Shown here in pieces: positions 8,420 through 16,936 of a DNA stretch of 64,000 nucleotides; the first letter of the stretch is position 1; each line of letters starts with the position of its first letter. The DNA is from Anaerocolumna cellulosilytica. Its GTDB lineage: Bacteria > Bacillota > Clostridia > Lachnospirales > Lachnospiraceae. Under the pieces are notes generated by a model. The model had not been told where the DNA came from. It saw nothing but the letters and a program-made list of their open reading frames with translations, and searched no databases. The stretch lies in NCBI RefSeq assembly GCF_014218335.1, contig NZ_AP023367.1:4087501-4151500 (forward strand), read 5' to 3'. A program made the position numbers and the translations under genes.

Positions 8420-9283
8420 CTATACATTCTTTGCATTTACATTTAGTCCAGCGGGGCAATATTCCGTACATCTTCCGGAGCCATTTCCCAGACAAAATAT
8501 TTCATTACCGGATATAATAATACCCTTTTCTTTGTATTCCTGAATAATCTGTTCCCGTATAATTCTCACATCCCCCAGAGTTGCAGTTAAGAATTTGCAA
8601 TCGGCACATTCCTTATATTTGCTGAAAACAGTATTTTTCAATTCTCCCTTTACAGCCATTGCCCTGACAAAAGAGTAAAAAAGGATAATTGGCAGAGACT
8701 TGTTCTTAAACACTTTCAAATACACTTCTGAAAGCTCCGTACATACTTTCATTGCTTCAGAGATCAGAGTAGAATAATCCTCAAAATACTTTTTAACCAG
8801 CTCCTTTCTCTCCTTTTGGTATTCCAAAGTATTTTTATAAATGAATCCTTTTTTAATTAGTGAATCATAGATTTTTTTATGCTCTGAATAATATATTTTT
8901 TTTAAACCTTCCTCCTGTTCTGCCATTGATAAAAATACAACCATTTTTTCAATCTCATTTAAATCCTCTATGCAGCTGATATCTTTTTTTTGAAATTCTG
9001 CCTTGGGTACGCCCTTCTCTTCTGGGATGGTCAGCTCTATCTTTTGTAATAAAGTGTTTGTAAACGTAGTCTGACTCTGGTCACCAAATACCTTCGCTGC
9101 TAACTCAAAACGCAGCTCCTTTATATACCTATATGGTGAATATCCCATATACTGTTTAAATTGTTCAATAAAAATTTGTGTTGATAACTCTGCATTTTCA
9201 CTGCATTGATTGACTGTAACATCCTCTGCTATATTCTCATTTATATATTCCATTGTTTCAAATAGGCTTACTAAAGTACTCAT
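8420..9283 (-). CDS. AraC-like HTH fragment joined to a cysteine-rich domain, function unknown
   Basis: The first ~65 residues resemble one half of an AraC DNA-binding domain (YINENIAEDVTVNQCSENAE, then FKQYMGYSPYRYIKELRFEL). The middle is helical. The last 65 residues hold CADC, a central Cys, and C-x7-C-x3-C (ending CTEYCP), which could bind a metal or Fe-S cluster. I do not recognise the whole protein as a named family. It could be a redox- or metal-responsive regulator. A good AAGGAG site supports the start. It lies alone, with a strong terminator upstream. Confidence 0.7.
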   Translation of the reverse strand: MSTLVSLFETMEYINENIAEDVTVNQCSENAELSTQIFIEQFKQYMGYSPYRYIKELRFELAAKVFGDQSQTTFTNTLLQKIELTIPEEKGVPKAEFQKKDISCIEDLNEIEKMVVFLSMAEQEEGLKKIYYSEHKKIYDSLIKKGFIYKNTLEYQKERKELVKKYFEDYSTLISEAMKVCTELSEVYLKVFKNKSLPIILFYSFVRAMAVKGELKNTVFSKYKECADCKFLTATLGDVRIIREQIIQEYKEKGIIISGNEIFCLGNGSGRCTEYCPAGLNVNAKNV

Positions 9284-9337
9284 TGATTATCTCCTTGCTT
9301 CTGTCATTCTAACTAGTTTTATTGCACAATAAAAAGT

Positions 9338-9377
9338 GCTGTCTCAAAACTAAATACTACTTTAGTTTTGAGACAGC
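9338..9377. terminator. Strong inverted repeat upstream of the AraC/Cys-rich gene
   Basis: GCTGTCTCAAAACTAAA and its perfect 17-bp complement flank TACTAC. It follows the P-type ATPase region only loosely, so it may be a terminator or a small mobile palindrome. T-richness on the plus side (CCCCTCTTT) is modest. Confidence 0.5.
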
Positions 9378-9526
9378 CCCTCTTTATCCCAAAAATAATA
9401 TTACAGATTCAAAAATCCGCAAAAATAGTATAACTCGTCATGCAATAGAATAATTACACGAGAAAAATTATACCGAATTTAATACTACTTATCAACTGGT
9501 TTTATCCTTTTGTTTTGAATGATATC

Positions 9527-11938
9527 TTATCCTTTATGAATGTGATTCTTTTTTTTCTTCAACCTCAAATACAAATCATTTATTTTTTCAATACTAATTG
9601 ACAGATACCGAAAAAGGGATTCTGCTGAAAAAGCAAAAATAATCAGTAATAATACACATATCTTGGACATTTCACTTATAGCAAAAAGACGATGAAGAAA
9701 GATTCCGCAAAATGCCAAACCAAAAATATTAAGTATTACTATGCTATATTTTATTTTATTGAGAGGGCTGCTTATCTTGATAAGTATAATAAAGCCCACC
9801 ACTGCCAGGAGCATGGTAGAGGCAGTTGCTATATCATTTTTGGAAAGTAAGAACGCTTCACCGCAAACCACAAGAGAACCTACCGCCAATACATCTGTTA
9901 GGCCTGCCGGAAGTGCTTTAATCATAACATTTTTCAAGAAATGACCTTCAATACGATTTTTATTAGGTTCTAGAGCCAGCATAAATCCAGGAATGCCTAT
10001 AGTAAATATACTAATCAGTGATATTTGAGACGGCTCTAATGGATAAGTAAATGTAAACACCACTGAAAATACAGCCAATAACAGTGAAAATATGTTCTTG
10101 ACCAAAAATAGCACAGCTGAACGTTGTACATTGTTTACAACTTGTCTTCCTTCCAATACCACATCCGGCATATGTGCAAAATCCGAATCCAGAAGAACAA
10201 CTTGCGCTGCCTGCGCTGTAGCTTCACTTCCTGAAGCCATTGCCACGCTGCAATCAGCATCTTTCATTGCCAGAATATCATTTACCCCATCCCCAGTCAT
10301 TGCAACAGTATGTCCTGCCTTTTGAAGCGTCTGCACCAATTTTTGTTTCTGCTTAGGTGTAACCCTTCCAAAAACAGCATATTTTTCTAAAGCACTTGCT
10401 AATTTACTTTCTGTATCTAATATGCTCGCATCAATAAAATTATCTGCATTTTCTATGCCAGCACATTTGGCAACTTCTGATACGGTCTCCGGATTATCTC
10501 CCGATATAACTTTAACAGTAACGCCTTGTTTCTTAAAATAAGAAAAGGTCTCCTGCGCATTTTTACGTAAGGGATTTGTTAGAATAACATATGCTAATGG
10601 TACGACCTTCTCTTTCAAGCCATCCTTTACATTGCTGCCTTCATATTTGCCCAGTATAAGAACCCTATGCCCCTTTTTTACAAAAGCAATAATTTCCGGT
10701 ACGATTAAGTTATAGTCCTCCCGCATGACAAACTCAGGTGCACCCAGAACGAAAGTGCCGTCTTCAAACGTAACACTGCTATACTTGGTAGTTGAAGAAA
10801 ACGGACTACTATCTAGAGGTTTTCGTCTTTCTATATTTTCACATAATGTATTCGTGTACTCTTTTATCGCATGAATAGTAGCGTTATCATCTTGTATAGC
10901 AAATGAGTAGTCCACTAAAAGTTGTTCCAGTTCTTCTTTTGGTATTATTATTCCATTTATTGTTTGGCTTGGCAGAACTTCTTCCACCTGCATTCTTGCT
11001 TCAGTTATTGTACCTGTCTTATCTACGCACAGCACATCAACCCGTGCCAGTGCTTCGATACTTTTCATATCATGAAGAAGGACATGCCTTTTTGCCAATC
11101 GCATAGTACTTAGTGCAAGTGCAATTGTTGTAAGTAGATAAAGCCCTTCCGGTATCATTCCTATAAGAGCTGCCACCATTGAAACAATACTTTTTTGAAT
11201 TGTTTCACCATTCAGATAATATCCCTGATAAAATAAAAGTACACCGATTGGGATGATTCCAATTCCAATCCATTTAACCAGTAAATTAATAGAGCAAATC
11301 ATTTCAGACTGTTCGTCACTACCCACTGTTTTTGCCTCTGCAGTCAGTTTGGATATATATGAATGCTTCCCTACATTCTCTAATTTAGCAAAACACTGCC
11401 CGGATACCACAAAACTTCCGGATAAAAGTTTGTTTCCGCGAACCTTTTCGATTTCATCTGCCTCTCCTGTTAGAAGTGCTTCATTGACCTGTACATTTCC
11501 CTGAACAACAAATGCATCCGCACATATCTGATTTCCGGCTGCAAGTAATACAATATCATCCTTTACTAATTGCTCGGATACAATTTGTTTTTGTACGCCA
11601 TTCCTTATTACAATGGAGTGGGGAGCATTTAAAATATTCATTTTATCAAGTATTTGTTTTGCTCTAAGCTCTTGTACAATCCCAATAATTGTATTTCCGA
11701 TAATAACAGGCAAAAACGTAAGATTCCGGTAAGAACCAACATAGATTAATAATAGGGCTATAATGAAAAAAATTAGGTTAAAATAGGTTAATATATTAGA
11801 TAAAATTATCTCTTTAACTGACTTTCCCGTTGTAATATTCGTATGATTTACAAGTCCTTGCTTAACCCTTTCCTCTACCTCCTCTTCTGTCAGCCCATTG
11901 AATATTATATTTTTTATATCATTTGTCGTATCCCTCAT
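9527..11938 (-). CDS. Cation-transporting P-type ATPase (CtpE/YfgQ-like)
   Basis: An 803-residue P-type ATPase with all core motifs. The actuator motif is LLTGEADE, the TM4 motif is IPEGLY, the phosphorylation site is CVDKTGTITE, and the hinge is MTGDGVNDILAMKDADCS. About ten membrane helices are arranged 2-2-6. The PEGL motif in TM4 and lack of heavy-metal domains place it near CtpE-type enzymes, one of which moves calcium in mycobacteria; the ion here is inferred only. The ATG with AAGAGG 5-6 nt upstream is preferred over the GTG two codons earlier. Monocistronic. Confidence 0.9.
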   Translation of the reverse strand: MRDTTNDIKNIIFNGLTEEEVEERVKQGLVNHTNITTGKSVKEIILSNILTYFNLIFFIIALLLIYVGSYRNLTFLPVIIGNTIIGIVQELRAKQILDKMNILNAPHSIVIRNGVQKQIVSEQLVKDDIVLLAAGNQICADAFVVQGNVQVNEALLTGEADEIEKVRGNKLLSGSFVVSGQCFAKLENVGKHSYISKLTAEAKTVGSDEQSEMICSINLLVKWIGIGIIPIGVLLFYQGYYLNGETIQKSIVSMVAALIGMIPEGLYLLTTIALALSTMRLAKRHVLLHDMKSIEALARVDVLCVDKTGTITEARMQVEEVLPSQTINGIIIPKEELEQLLVDYSFAIQDDNATIHAIKEYTNTLCENIERRKPLDSSPFSSTTKYSSVTFEDGTFVLGAPEFVMREDYNLIVPEIIAFVKKGHRVLILGKYEGSNVKDGLKEKVVPLAYVILTNPLRKNAQETFSYFKKQGVTVKVISGDNPETVSEVAKCAGIENADNFIDASILDTESKLASALEKYAVFGRVTPKQKQKLVQTLQKAGHTVAMTGDGVNDILAMKDADCSVAMASGSEATAQAAQVVLLDSDFAHMPDVVLEGRQVVNNVQRSAVLFLVKNIFSLLLAVFSVVFTFTYPLEPSQISLISIFTIGIPGFMLALEPNKNRIEGHFLKNVMIKALPAGLTDVLAVGSLVVCGEAFLLSKNDIATASTMLLAVVGFIILIKISSPLNKIKYSIVILNIFGLAFCGIFLHRLFAISEMSKICVLLLIIFAFSAESLFRYLSISIEKINDLYLRLKKKKNHIHKG

Positions 11939-12304
11939 CTTCACCTCTTAATCGCGGTTTGTTTGGCTTATAAATTCTTTTAAACCCGTACTATTATTGT
12001 AGATATAGCATATGCAATTTATCTTTTCATTGTATATAACAACATTTAAAACTACAACCAAATTATTCTTAAACTTTCTTAAGCATTCTTTAATATTTGT
12101 AAAAGTCAACCTAAATATAACAAGAAATCAACAAACAGAATCGATGCCTATGGACAAGCATTCTAGTCGTGCGGGCAGGTAATTAAATCTCAGTATCAAA
12201 TCTGAAACATGTTAAATTCCCTATTCTTGTGCTTCCTTAATAAAAATGGGTTGTACTGAGCTGGAAGTATAATGAAAGAAATGAAGAAAAAAGCTTGGAC
12301 TTAG
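11939..12304. other. Gene-free stretch between ATPase and integrase remnant
   Basis: AT-rich sequence that contains the upstream region of the P-type ATPase and, toward the right, sequence probably belonging to a decayed element end. I see no ORF with a credible ribosome site and no RNA motif. Confidence 0.5.
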
Positions 12305-12363
12305 GAAAACCTAAATATCATGAATAAGCTCTGAAAAAGAGCGATAAAAATGAGAAATAAACA
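12305..12363 (+). pseudogene. C-terminal remnant of a tyrosine integrase (copy B)
   Basis: The segment aacctaaatatcatgaataa matches the 3' end of the integrase at 18.1 kb (aacctagatattatgaataa) and continues with divergence and a premature stop. TGCACAT-type repeats, a terminator and a 19-bp tRNA-Gly 3' end follow in the same order. It is the leftover right end of an element that occupied the tRNA before the present one. Confidence 0.65.
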
Positions 12364-12395
12364 GTACACATACGCTGCACATATCTGCACAACAA

Positions 12396-12424
12396 AAAAT
12401 CCCTTGAAAATCAAGGGGTTTTTT
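12396..12424. terminator. Element-end terminator, copy B
   Basis: The arms AAAATCCCTTGA and TCAAGGGGTTTT surround three A residues. It is homologous to the hairpins at 1879 and 18199 and now lies stranded beside a tRNA fragment. Confidence 0.75.
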
Positions 12425-12426
12425 AA

Positions 12427-12445
12427 GCGCGAGACGGGATTCGAA
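12427..12445. repeat. attL: 19-bp copy of the tRNA-Gly 3' end
   Basis: GCGCGAGACGGGATTCGAA is identical to the first 19 plus-strand bases of the tRNA genes at 1910 and 18230, then diverges. This is the direct repeat expected when an element integrates into the tRNA 3' end, and it fixes the left boundary of the mobilizable element. Confidence 0.85.
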
Positions 12446-12557
12446 GACTTCACGATATCCCAAAACCAAGTAAAAAAGGGAGGTTGAAGAGCTCAATTAT
12501 ATCTGCACACTACAAACACACTAAATAAAGATTTTACAATATATAAAATAATATAAG

Positions 12558-14258
12558 CTACATTTCTTCTGGGCATTCAATGCCTAATAATGACATAGAG
12601 TCGCTAATTACTTTTTGTACTGCATTAACTAAGACTATTCGAGATTTCCTAATTTGATCATCAGCTGATAAAATTCTACATTCATGATAAAATTTATTAA
12701 ATAAGTTGGAAAGAGTATAAGCGTATCTTGCGATGATACACGGCTCGAACTTAACAGCCGCATCTTTAACAATATCGGGATATAATGCTAACTTTTTGAC
12801 TAATTCATAACTAATGTCATCTGTTAAATATGTTAAATCAACATCAGTATTATCAATATGTGATTTACGTAATATGCTTTTAGAACGTGCATAAGTATAT
12901 TGGATATATGGTGCTGTCATACCATCAAAATTCAAAACATCATCCCATTTAAAATGAACATCTCTAATAAGTTGATTAGATAAATCGTGAAATATTACTG
13001 CGCCTATTCCAATTTTTTTAGCGGTGTTAATTTTATCTTTTAAATCTGGATTTTTTTCTTGAATAGCATTCAGGGCTCTTGATACAGCTTCATTTAAGAT
13101 ATCTTCAGCATATATTATATTACCTTTTCTGGTTGATAATTTTTCACCATCCATACTTACAAGTCCATATGGGATATGGTATAAATCATTTGCCCATTCA
13201 TATCCCATCAATTCGATAGCTTTAAATACTTGTGAAAAATGAAGCTTTTGTTCCATACCTGTCACATAAATACACTTTTCAAAATTATATGTTTGCTTGC
13301 GATATAAAGCAGCAGCTATGTCACGAGAATGATAAATTGAGCTTCCATCTTTCTTCGTAATTAGGCAAGGTGACATACCATATTCATCTAGACTGATAAT
13401 ATTAGCTCCTTGACTTTCCACAAGAAGTTTCTTATCTTTTAATTCCGAAACAAGAGCTGGAACTTTGTCCATATAAAAGCTTTCGCCTACATAAGAGTCA
13501 AATTCAATATTAAGCATCGTGTATACGCGTTCATATTCTATTAGACTGATGTCTTTGAACCACTGCCATATTGAGAGAGCTTCCTCATCACCATTTTCCA
13601 TTTTAGCAAACCAATCTCTTGCTTCATCATTTAGCGCGGGACTTTTTTCTGCCTCATGCCCGAATTGAATATAAATGCGTAGAAGCTCTTCAATCCCATT
13701 TTCTTCAACCATTTTTTTATTGCTCCACTTTTTATATGCAACAATTAATTTCCCAAATTGTGTACCCCAATCACCTAAATGATTAATACGAACTACTTTA
13801 TATCCTAATTTACTGTATATTTTAGAAAAACTATTACCTATTAATGTGGTTCGTAAATGACCTACATGAAAATTTTTGGCGATATTAGGAGATGAATAGT
13901 CCATACATATAGTTTTACCACTTCCAATATCTGATGAGCCATAGGAAACATTAAAAACATCTGCAATAATTTGATTTATGAAATATATCCTATCAATAAA
14001 TATATTTAAATATCCATTCACTGCTTTTACATCAGAAATCATACTGTCATTATTATTATCCTTTAAATGAGTGCACAGTTCTTCTGCAATTATTTTAGGA
14101 CTCTTTTTTAACATTTTTGCTAAAGTAAAACATGGTAGCGAAAAATCGCCTAATTCAATATTTGATGGGATTTCAATATAACACTCTGTATCGGGTAATG
14201 AAATGCCATAAATATCTTGTATACCAATTTCGATTAAATTAACAACTTTCTGCTTCAT
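12558..14258 (-). CDS. argS: Arginyl-tRNA synthetase carried by a mobile element
   Basis: This 566-residue class I synthetase charges tRNA-Arg. Seen are the ArgRS additional N-terminal domain (residues 1-~105), the HIGH-equivalent HVGH at 131-134 within SPNIAKNFHVGHLRT, the DWGTQFGK segment, the KMSKS-equivalent EKLSTRKGN, and the all-helical DALR anticodon domain ending at the C-terminus. It is full length and apparently intact. It lies inside the tRNA-Gly element and is preceded by an Arg-codon leader peptide and terminator, so it should be induced by shortage of charged tRNA-Arg. It may be a second, resistance-type copy; whether another argS exists outside the window cannot be seen. Confidence 0.93.
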   Translation of the reverse strand: MKQKVVNLIEIGIQDIYGISLPDTECYIEIPSNIELGDFSLPCFTLAKMLKKSPKIIAEELCTHLKDNNNDSMISDVKAVNGYLNIFIDRIYFINQIIADVFNVSYGSSDIGSGKTICMDYSSPNIAKNFHVGHLRTTLIGNSFSKIYSKLGYKVVRINHLGDWGTQFGKLIVAYKKWSNKKMVEENGIEELLRIYIQFGHEAEKSPALNDEARDWFAKMENGDEEALSIWQWFKDISLIEYERVYTMLNIEFDSYVGESFYMDKVPALVSELKDKKLLVESQGANIISLDEYGMSPCLITKKDGSSIYHSRDIAAALYRKQTYNFEKCIYVTGMEQKLHFSQVFKAIELMGYEWANDLYHIPYGLVSMDGEKLSTRKGNIIYAEDILNEAVSRALNAIQEKNPDLKDKINTAKKIGIGAVIFHDLSNQLIRDVHFKWDDVLNFDGMTAPYIQYTYARSKSILRKSHIDNTDVDLTYLTDDISYELVKKLALYPDIVKDAAVKFEPCIIARYAYTLSNLFNKFYHECRILSADDQIRKSRIVLVNAVQKVISDSMSLLGIECPEEM

Positions 14259-14283
14259 AGTTATCTCCTTCTATTATAATAAT

Positions 14284-14328
14284 AAAAAAAGAACCATAAT
14301 AGAATTCAAATTCCTTCTATTACGGTCC
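14284..14328 (-). terminator. Attenuator terminator directly upstream of argS
   Basis: On the minus strand, GGACCGTAATAGAA pairs with TTCTATTATGGTTC and is followed by seven T residues, 26 bp before the argS start codon. Its location between the leader peptide and argS makes it an attenuator. CGGTTACTG just upstream can pair imperfectly with the terminator 5' arm (CAGGACCG) as an antiterminator. Confidence 0.85.
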
Positions 14329-14368
14329 TGTATATTAAGTGCCATATATCAGTAACCGCACAGAAACA

Positions 14369-14423
14369 AGATGTAAACCTTGCAACCATGCGATTAATAG
14401 CTTAGTTACAAGAGGTTACATCT
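14369..14423 (-). promoter_or_regulatory. Leader stem overlapping the leader-peptide end
   Basis: AGATGTAACCTCTTGTAAC, which encodes the last residues of the leader peptide, is largely complementary to GGTTGCAAGGTTTACATCT downstream. A ribosome stalled at the Arg codons would block this stem, whereas one finishing translation would also cover part of it. The exact exclusive structures were not resolved by eye. Confidence 0.6.
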
Positions 14424-14462
14424 GCATCTGCGTCTTAAACAATTACTAATAATATGACTCAT
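14406..14462 (-). CDS. 18-residue Arg-rich leader peptide of argS
   Basis: A strong ribosome site (GGAAAGGAAG) precedes an ATG opening the peptide MSHIISNCLRRRCRCNLL and a stop. Four of its codons are arginine (AGA, CGC, AGA, AGA), concentrated in RRRCR. It lies ~25 nt after the predicted transcription start and is followed by paired segments, a terminator and argS. This is the layout of ribosome-mediated attenuation responding to the charging level of tRNA-Arg. The Cys codons are interspersed, so a Cys response cannot be excluded. Confidence 0.8.
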   Translation of the reverse strand: MSHIISNCLRRRCRCNLL

Positions 14463-14490
14463 AGTATCTTCCTTTCCAATTATTAGGGTT

Positions 14491-14519
14491 ATCTTATCAG
14501 TTAATCTAAATATTGTCAA
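14491..14519 (-). promoter_or_regulatory. Promoter of the argS leader
   Basis: TTGACA and TAAGAT on the minus strand are separated by 17 bp. Transcription should start near 14484, just ahead of the leader-peptide ribosome site. Confidence 0.85.
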
Positions 14520-14702
14520 GAAAATATCTTTTCTTTTTTGTTTTACGTAGATTTTATTCGTATCTTGATGGGTTATGTTCGTAATCTTTTTCATAGAATG
14601 GTCGTTATTATCATCTATAAGTTTATCGTAATGAGTTACAATATTCAAAGTAAACACCTCCTTAAATTCACGTTTATCAACCTCAACGACTTGGAAGTTG
14701 TA

Positions 14703-15233
14703 TTACTTTACTACTTCGAAACATTTTTTTGTGTATTTAATAAAATTGGTAATATTACTTAGTATTCCTTTATGTAGCTTATCACTGGTTTCAATTGCAA
14801 GCTTGAATTGTTCTTGTGTAATATCATTCTTTTCCAGTGCATCTTCCAGTTCATCCATATCATCTACAATTATTTTTCCATCTGGATAAACTACCAAATC
14901 CAAATACAAATCATCAAAATATGGTACTCCATCTATTTTAACTCCTTGTGCTGCTATCATATCTATGTACCACAAAATAATTTCTTCCTTTTCATTCATC
15001 ACTGCGGTAATACAATACCAATCATTTTGTGGTAAAATTGACATCCATTTTATACCCTTATCACAAACAACGATATCCTCCCCGTTGAATTTCCATACTT
15101 GTGCTTCATTTACTTCTCGAATTTCAACAAGTCCAATATATCCTGTAACCAGTTCAGAATCCACCTTACATCCATGCAACACTTTAGCTAGTATACAGTT
15201 CCATTCATCATATGATAGTCTACTTCTTTTCAT
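14703..15233 (-). CDS. DUF402 family protein (Ntdp/FomD-like)
   Basis: The 176-residue protein carries a DUF402 core: WYCITAVMNEKEEIILWYID, PYFDDLYLDLVVYPDGK, then DDMDELEDALEKNDITQEQ. Known DUF402 proteins hydrolyse nucleoside di/triphosphates (Ntdp) or CMP-fosfomycin (FomD) with divalent metals bound by acidic residues such as those in YLDLV and IVDDMDELED. I start it at MKRSRLSYDEWN because GGGGG lies just before that ATG; the longer frame has no ribosome site. It is cargo of the mobile element, upstream of argS but with separate transcription. Its substrate is unknown. Confidence 0.82.
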   Translation of the reverse strand: MKRSRLSYDEWNCILAKVLHGCKVDSELVTGYIGLVEIREVNEAQVWKFNGEDIVVCDKGIKWMSILPQNDWYCITAVMNEKEEIILWYIDMIAAQGVKIDGVPYFDDLYLDLVVYPDGKIIVDDMDELEDALEKNDITQEQFKLAIETSDKLHKGILSNITNFIKYTKKCFEVVK

Positions 15234-15530
15234 TGATATCCCCCATAACTTCAAATTTTTAAGTAAACTCATAAATCATAATACCATATTGATAAAAATA
15301 ATTAAATAAAATTTTCCAATAATCTGGATACACCTTTTATAAATGTGTATCTCCTACACTTTCTAAAATTGTGTACACTTTATTCCGAGTAAAAAATTAA
15401 ATTCAATCGAGTAGCCTTAAAAGCAATGAAATAATAAAGATGCTATACCTTGTGAAGCTTAAATGATAATGGAATAGGCTATACCTATGAATAATCCCAG
15501 ATGATAAGCTGGAGAATACAACGAAGGTCC

Positions 15531-15568
15531 ATGCTGCGCATGGATCCTTCGTTTTTTTGATGTGTGGA
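15531..15568 (+). terminator. Strong terminator between cargo and mobilization genes
   Basis: ACGAAGGTCCATGC and GCATGGATCCTTCGT form a stem with a 3-nt loop and one bulge, followed by seven T. No plus-strand gene ends just before it, so it may terminate an unrecognised short RNA or the decayed end of a lost gene. The preceding 230 bp contains two copies of GCTATACCT (near 15439 and 15477). Confidence 0.8.
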
Positions 15569-15608
15569 TGATGCAAAAGCGTCGCAGACCCCTCGGAGAG
15601 CGAGCAGT

Positions 15609-15636
15609 GCAGTTGTCAAACTGCCCTAGTGAGTTA
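15609..15636 (+). other. Candidate oriT of the MobV system
   Basis: An inverted repeat GCAGTT/AACTGC with a GTCA loop is followed by CCTAGTGAGTTA. The TAGTGNGTTA core resembles the nick region recognised by pMV158-type MobV relaxases (TAGTGTG/TTA, from memory). It lies ~130 bp upstream of the mob gene, the expected place. Confidence 0.55.
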
Positions 15637-15767
15637 ATACAGATAATCTGAAATAAAAGAATTAAAAATCATTTTCTGAAAAAGTCAAAAAAATGCTCCT
15701 TTTAAAAATCGTCTGTCATTTTAATTGATGAAACAGATTAACAAATTTTTTAAAGGAGGAATTTATA

Positions 15768-16836
15768 ATGGCAAACGTTTGCATTGTAAAACATCAAGGA
15801 TACATAAAATCAAAGATGCGATTTCCGTTCCAACATAATTTTAGAATGTTGAAAAACTACGGAAACAAGAATGTCGATGCATCACTCGCCCATCTTAACA
15901 CCTGTATAGTGAATAATCTTAAAGATGGAGAGACCTATCTCACTGCGTTCTATCGTCTGTATCCCAGATATGATAATATTATCTGCCACTGTACATCGTG
16001 ATGAAATTTTTCGACCTCAGGATGAGGAAATGAAAGCTCTCTTTCCAGAAGGTAAGGTAACACCACATATGCATGTGATTGCAATACCCATAGTCTATGA
16101 TAAGAATAAAGAGTACAAGAAAATTTCCATTACAGAATTGTGGAAAGGGAAATTTAGCTATCGTAAATTCAAAGATTATATGTACAATGCAGTCGGCAAA
16201 GAGTATGGCTTTGACCGTGGTGAGATGCATAATTATGGTGAAGCTGAAAAACATTTGGAAGTAGAAGCTTTTAAGATAAAGGAAGCAAAGAAATCTTTGA
16301 ATAATCTCAAAGAAGAAATGAGGATTAGGGAACAGAGGCTAATGGAACAAGCAAAAGAATTAGAGCCAGAAGAACATATATCAGTCTTTAACATTAACAA
16401 TGTAGTAGAGCAGCAAAAAGCTATCAACTTTGCATTGAAAATGGATAAGGATAAGAATGCTCTACTACAGAAAGAAAAAGAAAGCCTAAATCAAACAATA
16501 AAAGATAAGGACGAATTAATTCTTGCCCAAAACCATGAAATTCAAAATAGGGATGAAAAACTCTTTGAAATAAAGAAAGAGCTGTCACTAGAAAAGGAAA
16601 AGACTAATGATATATTGAATATCGAAGTATCAGATGAAAGCCTGCGACAGATTTATCTTGATGAAGCAAAGCAGAAAGTCAAATTGTATGACCGCATGGT
16701 AAGAATTATTAAAGACTTCTTACCAGAATTAATAAAGGCATCGCCTAAATTCATTCGTGAATTATTGGATAATAAGATTCTCCACAAAGAAGATTTACCT
16801 GGGAGACACGAGAACAATCGCCATAAAGGCATATAA
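15768..16836 (+). pseudogene. MobV-family relaxase, frameshifted and internally shortened
   Basis: AAAGGAGG precedes ATG and an N-terminus typical of Pre/Mob proteins (MANVCIVKHQGYIK). The frame ends after 77 residues. A second, overlapping frame continues with the metal-binding relaxase motif (ATVHRDE, then TPHMHVIAIP), a KFKDYMYNAVGKEYGFDRG segment and a long coiled coil (LEVEAFKIKEAKKSLNNLKE onward) to the stop. The distance between the N-terminus and the HxDE motif is shorter than usual, which suggests deletion plus frameshift. MobV proteins nick oriT for conjugative mobilization. Confidence 0.8.
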
Positions 16837-16936
16837 AGTAGCTATTAACAATTTAAGGCAGAATTATAAGCAGACTCTCTGAATCAAAGAATAATTATAA
16901 CAAACAGAAGCCTTTTTTCAAAAGAAGGGTTTCGAT

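Noticed and set aside
12311-12496. Minus-strand 61-codon frame over the attL site
   Set aside because: It spans the integrase remnant, terminator and tRNA fragment and has no ribosome site or family resemblance.
12427-12500. Third tRNA-Gly gene
   Set aside because: Only the first 19 bp match; the rest of the cloverleaf is missing.
14284-14519. T-box riboswitch upstream of argS
   Set aside because: No T-box sequence (AGGGTGGNACCGCG-like) or specifier stem was found; the Arg-codon leader peptide explains the terminator.
14406-14657. 83-residue protein upstream of argS
   Set aside because: The long frame has no ribosome site and overlaps the promoter; the supported product is the 18-residue leader at its 3' end.
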